A stretch of 15,364 bases of DNA from Raineyella sp964528755 (GTDB lineage Bacteria > Actinomycetota > Actinomycetes > Propionibacteriales > Propionibacteriaceae): the NCBI GenBank assembly GCA_964528755.1, contig CAZGWN010000084.1:1-15364 (forward strand). The letters are read 5' to 3'. Below, one piece after another: positions 1 through 6,070 of the stretch. The position numbers and the translations under genes are program-made. The notes beneath the pieces are model-generated. The model worked only from the letters and a program-made list of their open reading frames with translations, was not told the DNA's origin and did no database searches. Each line of letters begins with the position of its first letter. Position 1 is the first letter of the stretch.

Positions 1-1
1 G

Positions 2-589
2 ACGGTCGAACATGTCGGCTTCGGGATGGTGCTCGGCCCGGACGGCAAACCGTTCAGGACCCGCGACGGATCCACCGTGACCCTGTCCTCGCTGCTCGAC
101 GCCGCCGAGGAGCAGGCCGCCCCTCCGATCGCCCTGGCGGCGATCAAGTACGCCGACCTGTCCAACGGGCTGAACAAGGACTATGTCTTCGACGCCGAGC
201 GGATGGTGCAGACCACCGGCGACACCGGACCGTACCTCCAGTACGCGCACGCGCGGACCTGCGCGGTGATGCGGGAGGCCGTGGCCAAGGGCATCCCCAC
301 CGACACGGCCGTCTCGGTGCTGGCCGAGCCGAGCGAACAAGAACTGGCGCTGTTGCTGTCCCGATTCGGCGAGATCGTCGGCGACGTGGCGCGGACCCTG
401 CAGCCGCACCGGCTGTGCACCTACCTGTACGAGTTGGCCCAGCACTATTCGGTGTTCTACCAGAACTGCCCGATCCTCAAGTCGGAGGGATCCGTACGGG
501 AATCCCGCCTCGGATTGTGCCGCTCGGTGCGGACCGTGCTGGCCACCGGCTTGGGGATGCTCGGGATCGAGGCGCTGGAGCGGATGTAG
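2..589 (+). CDS. argS: Arginyl-tRNA synthetase, C-terminal part (5' end outside window)
   Basis: Charges tRNA-Arg with arginine in the cytoplasm. The reading frame is open from base 2, so the gene begins before the window; about 195 residues are visible. Near the start the frame reads HVGFGMVLGPDGKPFRTRDG, where DGKPFRTR is the KMSKS-equivalent loop of class I ArgRS. It continues with KYADLSNGLNKDYVFD and the GDTGPYLQYAHAR segment that opens the DALR anticodon-binding domain, then YELAQHYSVFYQNCPIL and a C-terminal ending LGIEALERM, close to the usual ArgRS end. The C-terminus is therefore complete. A large palindrome lies 75 bp past the stop, between this gene and the convergent ppgK. Identification is firm from family motifs. 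Confidence 0.96.
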   Translation, partial: TVEHVGFGMVLGPDGKPFRTRDGSTVTLSSLLDAAEEQAAPPIALAAIKYADLSNGLNKDYVFDAERMVQTTGDTGPYLQYAHARTCAVMREAVAKGIPTDTAVSVLAEPSEQELALLLSRFGEIVGDVARTLQPHRLCTYLYELAQHYSVFYQNCPILKSEGSVRESRLGLCRSVRTVLATGLGMLGIEALERM

Positions 590-626
590 GGGCGGAGCCG
601 GCCCGGTCCCCCGAGCGCAGCGGCCC

Positions 627-667
627 AGCCCCCCGACCCAGCAGCCCGAGCCCCCCGACTCAGCAGC
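627..667. repeat. 19-bp direct repeat, two copies, period 22
   Basis: AGCCCCCCGACCCAGCAGC at 627-645 recurs at 649-667 with one change. The second copy runs into the left arm of the palindrome at 664. Similar short tandem repeats of 20-22 bp period sit next to the other two palindrome copies. No gene is seen here. Confidence 0.8.
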
Positions 668-731
668 GTCCACGCCTCGTTTCATCTACCACGAGTCGAC
701 TTGTGGTAGATGAAACGAGGCGTGGACGCTG
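664..731. repeat. GTCGAC-centred palindrome, copy A
   Basis: Perfect 29-bp inverted arms at 664-692 and 703-731. Left arm starts CAGCGTCCACGCCTCG, continues TTTCATCTACCAC. The 10-nt centre is itself the palindrome AGTCGACT plus one G/T mismatch, so the whole 68 bp is one dyad. It lies between the convergent genes argS and ppgK. It could act as a bidirectional terminator, but there is no T-tract. Copies B (4857-4926) and C (9305-9372) share the CAGCGGCCAC outer arm, the GTTTCA inner arm and the central GTCGAC, so this is a dispersed family rather than a single terminator. Confidence 0.93.
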
Positions 732-791
732 TGGATGGAGTGCCCTGCGGCGCCAGCGGCTGCGACGCCTGCAGGACTGGCGTCCGCGCCC

Positions 792-1652
792 TCAGTCCTC
801 GGCCGCCGGCTCCGCGGGCGCCTCCTCGACCCGCTCCTGGGCCGCCTCGACCAGCCGCTGGGTGGCCTGGTCGACCCGCAGCTGGTCGTTCGGGTGATCG
901 ACGCGGTAGCGCGCCATCCACGCCGCTCCGATGATCCCGGCGCGATTGCGCAGTTCCGCGGGCACGATCGGCGTGTTCAGGGTGAGCTGCGGCAGAAACT
1001 TCTCGGAGTCGCGGCTGATCCCGCCGCCGACCACGAACAGGTCCGGCCACAGCAGCGCCTCGACGGTCTGGAAGTACCGCTCGATCCGCGGGATCCACTG
1101 CTTGTACGACAGCCCGAGCTTGTCCTTCACCCCGGCCGAGGCCTGGCTCTCGGCGTCGTGGCCGTCGATCTCCAGGTGGCCGAACTCGGAGTTGGGGATG
1201 AGCACGCCCCGGTGCACCAGCGCGGTGCCGATCCCGGTGCCCAGGGTCGCGACCAGCACCAGGCCCGGATGCCCCTTCGCGGCCCCGAAATGCGTCTCGG
1301 CCAGCCCCGCCGCGTCCGCGTCGTTGAACAGGACGACATCGCGCCCAAGCTTGTCCTCGAACATCTTCTCGGCCTCGAAGCCGATCCAGGACTTGTCGAT
1401 GTTCGCCGCCGTACGGGTCACCCCGTGGGTGACCACCGCCGGGATGGTGATGCCGACCGGACCGTCGCCGATGAGATCCGCGAAGTGCCCGACGATCTCG
1501 GCGACCACCTCGGCCACCTTCTCGGGGGTGGACTTCTTCGGCGTGGGGATCTTCAGGCGATCAACCGCGAAGTCCCCCGCCTCGAGGTCGACGGGGGCTC
1601 CCTTGATACCCGAGCCTCCGATGTCGATGCCCAACACTGGTCGCACACTCAT
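792..1652 (-). CDS. ppgK: Polyphosphate glucokinase (ROK family)
   Basis: Phosphorylates glucose to glucose-6-phosphate using polyphosphate or ATP; a cytoplasmic enzyme typical of Actinomycetota. The 286-residue product has the ROK phosphate-binding motif GIDIGGSGIKG (residues 8-18), FNDADAAG (109-116) with the likely catalytic Asp111, the second phosphate loop ATLGTGIGTALV (135-146), and EFGHLEIDG (156-164). The zinc CXCGXXGC motif of many ROK proteins is absent, as expected for PpgK. VVGGGISRDSEKFLP (207-221) and NRAGIIGAAW (236-245) also match the family. The last 30 residues are an acidic, Ala/Glu-rich tail. The ATG at 1652 is preferred over the longer upstream open frame because homology starts there. 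It follows ydbT by 38 bp. A -10-like TAGGCT 7 nt before the ATG suggests its own leaderless promoter. Confidence 0.95.
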   Translation of the reverse strand: MSVRPVLGIDIGGSGIKGAPVDLEAGDFAVDRLKIPTPKKSTPEKVAEVVAEIVGHFADLIGDGPVGITIPAVVTHGVTRTAANIDKSWIGFEAEKMFEDKLGRDVVLFNDADAAGLAETHFGAAKGHPGLVLVATLGTGIGTALVHRGVLIPNSEFGHLEIDGHDAESQASAGVKDKLGLSYKQWIPRIERYFQTVEALLWPDLFVVGGGISRDSEKFLPQLTLNTPIVPAELRNRAGIIGAAWMARYRVDHPNDQLRVDQATQRLVEAAQERVEEAPAEPAAED

Positions 1653-1659
1653 GGCGCCG

Positions 1660-1665
1660 AGCCTA
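1660..1665 (-). promoter_or_regulatory. -10 box for leaderless ppgK transcript
   Basis: On the minus strand TAGGCT is followed by 7 nt and the ppgK ATG. No Shine-Dalgarno sequence is visible and no clear -35 box. The fit to TANNNT at the spacing expected for a leaderless mRNA is the only support. Confidence 0.5.
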
Positions 1666-1690
1666 TCGGACGGGCGGACCTCGAGGCAGG

Positions 1691-3220
1691 TCAGGGCCGC
1701 AGTTGGCGCCGGGCCTCCCGGCCCAGGAGGAGCAGCCGGTCGACGTACGCCTGCGCCTGCCGCCCGTCCAGGTGGCAGGCCACCTGGTCGACCGGGCCGG
1801 GGGTGGTGTCGACGTGGACGCTGGCCAGGCCGAGCAGCCGCTGCAGCGGACCGCGGGTGAGGCGCAGCGACTGGAACGTCCGCAGGGGGACGAGATCGCT
1901 GATCCGCACGAGCAGCCCCCGCCGGGTCGCCGACACCTGGTCGGTGGCGCCCCACCACAGCGTCTGTGCGTCGAACCACCGGATCCACCGGGCCCGCCGC
2001 GGCACCGGCGACAGCCGGACGGCGGCCAGGTCGATGCCCGGCAGCAGGGCGGCCAGGACCACGGGCAGTTCGGCCTCGGTGGCGACCGGCACGACCGTCG
2101 ACTCGGCGCGGCCGCCACCTTCCTCGCCGGCGCGACCGAGGATGCCGACCATGTCGATGTCCACCTGCCACCAGCGCAGTGGTCGCCACGGCAGCGGTTG
2201 GCTCAGGCGTACGCCCTGGATCCGGTCGACGGGCACGGTCTGGCTGACCAGCCGGGTGAGGCCGGCACTGACCCGCAGCGCACCGGCGGAGGTCTCGAGC
2301 AGCCGGTAGTTCGCCTGCCGGGTCAGCCGGCGGCTCACCGCCGAACCGAGGGTGTAGAGCATCGGCAGGATGGCGGCCAGCGAGATCGCCGCCACCCCGC
2401 TGACCACCCCGACCACGATCAGGGTGACGGTCACCGCGACCGACAGCCACATCTCCACCGACAGCAGGAAGGCTCCCAGGATGCGTCCGATGGGCAGCGT
2501 CACGAGGACCCGGTCGGTGGCCGCGGTGTCGTTGAGCAGGTCGTGGTGGACCGTGCCGGGCTGGGCCAGATCGACCCGGTGCCCGGCGGCCCGGGCCATC
2601 AGATAGTCGCGCAGGGCGTACGCACGGGCCCGCGGGATGTAGCGCAGCGCGGTTCCGCTCGCCCCGCCGCCGGCCTCGATGCGCAGCTCGGCCAGGCCGA
2701 CCAGTCGGGCGACGAACGGTTGGTCGACGTCGACGGATTGGACCCGTTCGAACGGCACCCGGCGGGATCGCCGGTTCAGCCAGCCGGTCTCGACCCGCAC
2801 CTCGCGTTCGTCGATGACGAACCTGGTGAACCACCACGACGCGAACCCGGAGACCCCGGTGATCAGCGCGATCCCGGCCACGCCCAGCCCGAGTACCCAC
2901 CAGGGCGGCAGGCCGCCGGAGTCGCCGCTGCCGTCGGGCAGGTAGTTCTGGGCCAGCGCCACGACCATGGCGGCGAAGACGATCCAGCCGCGGACCAGCG
3001 GGGTGAGCGGGTGCGGCCGTTCCAGCACGGTCTTCGGCGGGGTTGGTGGGGTGGCCGGCCCCACCCCTTCCGGACCCGCCCCGGACAGGGACGCCCCGGA
3101 CGGGGACGCCCCGGACGGGGGTGGTGCCCCGTCCGCTTTGTCGCCGGACGATGCGCCCCCGGACGGCCCGCTGCCCGGGCCCGGCGGGGGTGTCGGGGGT
3201 GTCGGGGTGGACCCGCTCAC
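1691..3220 (-). CDS. PH domain-containing membrane protein, YdbT-like
   Basis: A 509-residue membrane protein of the DUF304/bPH_2 (YdbT) family; role in the envelope, biochemical function unknown. Residues 1-65 are a Pro/Gly/Ser-rich disordered tail containing SGASP-type pentapeptide repeats. Two membrane segments follow (about 75-94 and 107-130), then a PH-like unit (about 131-212, with RRVPFERVQSVDV). A second membrane pair lies at about 247-292, then a second PH unit (about 300-395, VDRIQGVRLSQPLPWR) and a third degenerate one (about 412-500, ISDLVPLRTFQSLRL). Length fits the Bacillus YdbT family. The start is GTG at 3220, whose GTGA overlaps the stop of the ydbS-like gene by 4 nt, indicating translational coupling. 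ydbS-ydbT pairing is common in Gram-positive bacteria. Confidence 0.88.
   Translation of the reverse strand: MSGSTPTPPTPPPGPGSGPSGGASSGDKADGAPPPSGASPSGASLSGAGPEGVGPATPPTPPKTVLERPHPLTPLVRGWIVFAAMVVALAQNYLPDGSGDSGGLPPWWVLGLGVAGIALITGVSGFASWWFTRFVIDEREVRVETGWLNRRSRRVPFERVQSVDVDQPFVARLVGLAELRIEAGGGASGTALRYIPRARAYALRDYLMARAAGHRVDLAQPGTVHHDLLNDTAATDRVLVTLPIGRILGAFLLSVEMWLSVAVTVTLIVVGVVSGVAAISLAAILPMLYTLGSAVSRRLTRQANYRLLETSAGALRVSAGLTRLVSQTVPVDRIQGVRLSQPLPWRPLRWWQVDIDMVGILGRAGEEGGGRAESTVVPVATEAELPVVLAALLPGIDLAAVRLSPVPRRARWIRWFDAQTLWWGATDQVSATRRGLLVRISDLVPLRTFQSLRLTRGPLQRLLGLASVHVDTTPGPVDQVACHLDGRQAQAYVDRLLLLGREARRQLRP
3078..3122. repeat. 15-bp tandem repeat inside ydbT-like gene
   Basis: Three adjacent copies of GCCCCGGACGGGGAC (3078-3092, 3093-3107, 3108-3122) with few changes. 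They encode five-residue repeats (SGASP/SGASL/SGAGP) in the disordered N-terminal tail. The unit length is a multiple of three, so copy-number change would keep the frame. Confidence 0.85.
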
Positions 3221-3750
3221 AGGCCCGACCCCCGCGGGTCACCGAGTTCGCTGAGTCGGTCCCGCAGCCGCGCCGCCTCCGCGGCCGGCAGCCCCGGGAT
3301 GGTCGCGTCGGTCTGGGCCGACGCGGTGACCAGGGTCACCGTGGCCAGCCCGAAGGCCCGCTCGATCGGTCCGGCGGTGACGTCGATGACCTGCATCCGC
3401 CCGTACGGGACCACGGTCAGCGAGCGCCACATCAGCCCGTGCCGCACCCACAGGTCCTCCGCCCGTTCGGCGTACCCCCACCACGGCCAGCGCCGGAAGA
3501 CCAACCACGCGCTCCAGCCGAACAACGCCAGCACCGCCGCCAGGATCGGCCCGGTGATCACCCAGCGTTGCCAGATCAGCTGGACGGGCACCGCCGCGAC
3601 GACGGCCAAGAGGCCCCAGCCGATGGCCGAGCCGATCAACTGGACCGTACGCCACGCCGGCGAGATACGCCGCCAGGTCACGCCGTCCGGGGCGAACACC
3701 GCCGCGTCGACCCGGGCCCTGTCACCCGCGCGTCGATCGCCCTCACTCAT
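3217..3750 (-). CDS. PH domain-containing membrane protein, YdbS-like
   Basis: A 177-residue protein with two membrane segments (about 38-59 and 64-85) followed by one PH-like domain (about 92-170, with WVRHGLMWRSLTVVPYGRMQ and GPIERAFGLATVTLVTAS). This matches the DUF304/bPH_2 (YdbS) architecture. The phrase VVPYGRMQVIDV corresponds to the conserved lead strand of that domain. The ATG at 3750 has GGAG 6 nt upstream. It overlaps the DUF1707 gene by 8 nt and the ydbT-like gene by 4 nt, so the three are very likely co-translated. Function beyond membrane association is unknown. Confidence 0.88.
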   Translation of the reverse strand: MSEGDRRAGDRARVDAAVFAPDGVTWRRISPAWRTVQLIGSAIGWGLLAVVAAVPVQLIWQRWVITGPILAAVLALFGWSAWLVFRRWPWWGYAERAEDLWVRHGLMWRSLTVVPYGRMQVIDVTAGPIERAFGLATVTLVTASAQTDATIPGLPAAEAARLRDRLSELGDPRGSGL

Positions 3751-4348
3751 CGGCAGCTCCGGCCTCCCGGACCTCGATCCCGCCGAACAGCGCCAGACCC
3801 CGCACCTCGACGACCGGCGCGTCCGGGTCGGAGCAGGACACCTTGGAGGTGGTCCCGCCGAAGATCCCGATCGCGTTCTTCACCACCCGCACCCCGGGCG
3901 GGACGACGAGCGTGATCCCGCCGAACACGGCGAACCCGGTCAGCCGGGTCGTCCGCGACTCGAGCATGGCCTCGGTGAGGTCGATGTCCACCCCGCCGAA
4001 GACCGCGTACGCCTGGGTGTCGGCGGCCAGCGAGAACGCACCCCGACGATCCCCTGACCCGAAGAATCCCACGACGACGTCATGGCGACCTGCGCCGGCG
4101 TCGCCCGCCGGCCGGACGACGGGGCCGCCGGCCGACGAAGCCAGGACCCCGCCCGGGACACCCGCGCCGAGATCGGCGGTCAGCCCGGTCAGATCACCGT
4201 GGGTCCGGGCGGCCAGCGCGCGACCGGTACGCTCCTCATGCTCGGCCAGGGTGAGCCGACCGTCGGCGTACGCCTGGTCGAGGAGGGCGACGACCCGATT
4301 GCGGTCGTCATCGGAGGCGCGGACATTCTCCGGCGGCACGACGCTCAT
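3743..4348 (-). CDS. DUF1707 protein with LiaF-like C-terminal repeats
   Basis: A 201-residue protein. Residues 9-61 (VRASDDDRNRVVALLDQAYA, then GRLTLAEHEERTGRALAART and LTADL) are a clear DUF1707 domain, a short actinobacterial module of SHOCT-like type. After a Gly/Ala linker the C-terminal half carries four strand-turn repeats of the form aVFGG (YAVFGGVDIDL 114-124, FAVFGGITLVV 139-149, IGIFGGTTSKV 160-170, LALFGGIEVR 185-194). This resembles the 'cell wall-active antibiotics response' LiaF C-terminal domain. No membrane segment is seen, unlike many DUF1707 proteins. It is first in the overlapping trio with ydbS/ydbT. A leaderless start is suggested by TACCCT 6 nt before the ATG. A role in sensing envelope state is inference from the domain and neighbours. 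Confidence 0.85.
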   Translation of the reverse strand: MSVVPPENVRASDDDRNRVVALLDQAYADGRLTLAEHEERTGRALAARTHGDLTGLTADLGAGVPGGVLASSAGGPVVRPAGDAGAGRHDVVVGFFGSGDRRGAFSLAADTQAYAVFGGVDIDLTEAMLESRTTRLTGFAVFGGITLVVPPGVRVVKNAIGIFGGTTSKVSCSDPDAPVVEVRGLALFGGIEVREAGAADE

Positions 4349-4354
4349 GGCACC

Positions 4355-4360
4355 AGGGTA
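4355..4360 (-). promoter_or_regulatory. -10 box for leaderless DUF1707-ydbS-ydbT transcript
   Basis: Minus-strand TACCCT followed by GGTGCC and the ATG at 4348. There is no Shine-Dalgarno sequence. Spacing matches leaderless promoters; the -35 region is not recognisable. Confidence 0.5.
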
Positions 4361-4388
4361 CGGCCCGGCCGTTCGCGGCGCCCGACGC

Positions 4389-4754
4389 TCAGAAGTAGCG
4401 CAGCACCTCCGCGGCGACCCCCTCGAAGCGGTCGCGGTCGAGACGGGCCCCGGTTCGGCGTACCGCTGCGGGGCCGATCCGGATGATTCGGTTGACCCGC
4501 ACCTCGCTGGGCCGACGTTGCGGGTCCCAGGCGCCGGTGCCGGGGTCGGGCCGGTCGTCCTCGAGAGGCGCGTAGCTGATCCGCGGCCGGCCGGTGAAGT
4601 CCCCCGGGTAGTCGACCGGGCCCCGCGCCGGACGCCGCCCCGAGCGCGTCCGCGCGGGTCGTTCCGGGGCAGAGCGGGTCGGCGCGGGTGACGTCAGGGC
4701 GGTGCGGACAGCGCGCAGGAGAGCGCGGGTCAAGGTATCGGTCAGGCCGGCCAT
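4389..4754 (-). CDS. PemK/MazF-like protein apparently missing its central core
   Basis: A 121-residue product. The N-terminal part (PVDYPGDFTGRPRISYAPLE, 47-66, then DDRPDPG to residue 72) and the C-terminal part (GAWDPQRRPSEVRVNRIIRI 74-93, RRTGARLDRDRFEGVAA 99-115) look like the two ends of the longer actinobacterial PemK/MazF family (about 190 residues by memory). There PDPG is followed by a strand reading roughly EVVWTWVPYEED and a GKDRPVL stretch, both absent here. PDPG joins GAWD directly at codons 72-74 (about 4541-4533), in frame. The joint has a GGCACCGGC repeat on the coding strand, which could have mediated a deletion. If so, the ribonuclease core is gone. No antitoxin gene is adjacent. 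Alternative: a naturally short relative. A TAGGGT box 6 nt before the ATG suggests it is still transcribed. Confidence 0.6.
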   Translation of the reverse strand: MAGLTDTLTRALLRAVRTALTSPAPTRSAPERPARTRSGRRPARGPVDYPGDFTGRPRISYAPLEDDRPDPGTGAWDPQRRPSEVRVNRIIRIGPAAVRRTGARLDRDRFEGVAAEVLRYF

Positions 4755-4760
4755 GCGGCC

Positions 4761-4766
4761 ACCCTA
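4761..4766 (-). promoter_or_regulatory. -10 box for leaderless pemK-like transcript
   Basis: Minus-strand TAGGGT followed by GGCCGC and the ATG at 4754, with no Shine-Dalgarno sequence. The upstream side is a GC-rich tandem repeat without a recognisable -35. Confidence 0.5.
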
Positions 4767-4769
4767 GCG

Positions 4770-4830
4770 GGGTCCGGCGGGGGTCCGGCGCGGTCCGGCG
4801 GGGTCCGGCGCGGCTCCGGCACGGTCCGGC
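4770..4830. repeat. GGGTCCGGCG short tandem repeat, about six copies
   Basis: Units of roughly 10-11 bp, GGGTCCGGCG with small variations, run from just upstream of the pemK-like start toward palindrome B. No ORF is supported. It lies where the -35 region of the pemK-like promoter would be. Confidence 0.75.
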
Positions 4831-4856
4831 TCACCAGCCGCAGCGGGTCTGGCCCA

Positions 4857-4926
4857 CCAGCGGCCACACCCGGTTTCATACGCCACAAGTCGACGCGTGG
4901 CTTGTGAAACGAGGTGTGGCCGCTGG
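4857..4926. repeat. GTCGAC-centred palindrome, copy B
   Basis: Thirty-base arms at 4857-4886 and 4897-4926 match at 26 of 30 positions around the 10-nt centre AAGTCGACGC. Outer arm CCAGCGGCCACACC, inner arm GTTTCA...GCCAC. Located downstream of deoR and upstream of the pemK-like gene, both on the minus strand, so it could terminate deoR transcription. Confidence 0.9.
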
Positions 4927-4930
4927 GACT

Positions 4931-4966
4931 GCCGGACCACCGCTGGGCCCGCCGGACCACCGCTGG
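4931..4966. repeat. 16-bp direct repeat, period 20, beside palindrome B
   Basis: GCCGGACCACCGCTGG occurs at 4931-4946 and exactly again at 4951-4966. The CCACCGCTGG part resembles the right outer arm of palindrome B, so this looks like tandem amplification of arm sequence. Confidence 0.8.
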
Positions 4967-4983
4967 TCCCCTCGGGAGCCCCC

Positions 4984-5745
4984 TCAGGCCCGGATGACCT
5001 CGGGGCCGGCCTGTTCGATCGCGGCGACCGCCTCGTCGTCCAGGTCGGCGTCGCTGACCACGGTGTCGACCTCGGCCAACCGCGCGAACCGACCGAAGTG
5101 CTCGACCCCGAACTTCGTGTGGTCGGCGAGCACCACCACCCGCCGGGCGGACCGTACCATCGCCCGCTTGACCTCGGCCTCGGCCTGATCGGGCGTGGTC
5201 AATCCGGCCTCCACGGTGATCCCATTGGTCCCCATGAAGGCGACGTCGACGCGTACCTCCTGGAACGCCCGGTGCGCCCACGGCCCGACGGTGGCGAGCG
5301 TACGGGGCCGGGTCCGCCCGCCGACGACGAACAACGTCACCGAGTCGATGTTCGCCAGCTGCATGGCAACCTGGAGGGAGTCGGTGACGACGGTGAGTTC
5401 GCGGTCCCGGGGCATCTGGGTGGCCAGGGCCAGCGTCGACGTACCGGCGTCGATGGCGATCGTCCCGAACGGCGGGACGAGATCGGCGGCTATCTTGCCC
5501 ATCCGGGCCTTCTCCTCGGCCTGCCGGCCGCGCCGGTCCTCGGTGGACGGTTCGAAGCCGACCTTTTCCACGGCGATCGCGCCGCCGTGGACCCGGTAGA
5601 CGAGCCCGTGCCGCTGGAGGACGCTCAGATCACGCCGGATGGTCTCCGGGGTGACGTCGAACTCCTCCGCCATTGCGGCGACCTCGACCCTCGGTTCGAC
5701 CCGCGCACGCTCCAGAATCGCCTCACGGCGTTCGTGCGCCAACAT
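4984..5745 (-). CDS. DeoR-family transcriptional regulator of the polyol operon
   Basis: A 253-residue cytoplasmic repressor-type protein, the usual length for DeoR/GlpR. Residues 1-57 form the winged helix-turn-helix: RREAILERARVEPRVEVAAM, then TPETIRRDLSVLQRHGLVYR and HGGAI. The rest is the DeoR sensor domain with its sugar-phosphate site: GTIAIDAGTSTLALA (94-108), TVVTDSLQVAMQLA (118-131), VVGGRTRPRT (140-149), FMGTNGITVEAGLTTPD (170-186) and VVLADHTKFG (204-213). The ATG at 5745 has a strong AGGAGGG site 6 nt upstream, so the longer open frame to 6021 is not used. It diverges from the PTS-dehydrogenase operon with a 325-bp gap and most likely represses it until a phosphorylated polyol binds. 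That regulatory role is inference from position and family. Confidence 0.92.
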   Translation of the reverse strand: MLAHERREAILERARVEPRVEVAAMAEEFDVTPETIRRDLSVLQRHGLVYRVHGGAIAVEKVGFEPSTEDRRGRQAEEKARMGKIAADLVPPFGTIAIDAGTSTLALATQMPRDRELTVVTDSLQVAMQLANIDSVTLFVVGGRTRPRTLATVGPWAHRAFQEVRVDVAFMGTNGITVEAGLTTPDQAEAEVKRAMVRSARRVVVLADHTKFGVEHFGRFARLAEVDTVVSDADLDDEAVAAIEQAGPEVIRA

Positions 5746-6070
5746 GCCCGTCCCTCCTGTCTCCTTCGACCTGCCCCCGCGATCGGACACCTGCGGCGGA
5801 ACCATCTCCGCCGATCCCAACATAAACCAACGTTCCCGACTGCGCAGCCTGCCGGCCCGCCGGGATCGGGGGCCACCCGCCTCACTGCCTCTCCTCGCCG
5901 ACCCGCCCACATCCGGATGACCGGGACTCTCTGCGATCGACCCACCCAGCCCCGGAAACCAACACCAACAGACAACTTGACGACCGAAACAAAAAGGTCC
6001 AGACTGTTGACATCTGATCAACGTCGATCATGCCCGGTGCCCATCCGCCCGGGCCTGTGAGGTGACCTCG
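5746..6070. promoter_or_regulatory. Divergent control region between deoR and mtlA
   Basis: 325 bp without a supported gene. Base composition shifts to AT-richer sequence at about 5955-6030, where promoter elements for the mtlA side are expected (TTGACG at 5977-5982, TTGACA at 6007-6012; no convincing -10). GACC at 5982-5985 and GGTC at 5996-5999 flank an A-rich core and may be another operator half. On the minus strand TATGTT (5824-5819) is a possible -10 for deoR. SD sequences: AGGAGGG for deoR; AGGTGA at 6060-6065 for mtlA. Confidence 0.6.
6006..6030 (+). promoter_or_regulatory. Nested dyads overlapping a TTGACA box, candidate DeoR operator
   Basis: GTTGA (6006-6010) is inverted as TCAAC (6018-6022), and TGATC (6015-6019) as GATCA (6026-6030). 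The first overlaps a consensus-like TTGACA at 6007-6012. Repressor binding here would block the mtlA promoter. The operator sequence of this regulator is not known, so assignment rests on position and symmetry. Confidence 0.4.

Noticed and set aside
664..731. Ordinary intrinsic terminator for argS
   Set aside because: A terminator role is possible, but length, lack of a T-tract and the existence of two sister copies point to a repeat family.
735..4057. Long plus-strand open frames opposite ppgK, ydbT, ydbS and DUF1707
   Set aside because: They are rich in Arg, Pro, Gly and His without family motifs, and mirror well-supported minus-strand genes; typical antisense shadows in GC-rich DNA.
6062..6070. 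GTG at 6062 as start of mtlA
   Set aside because: This GTG is part of the AGGTGA ribosome binding site for the ATG at 6071.
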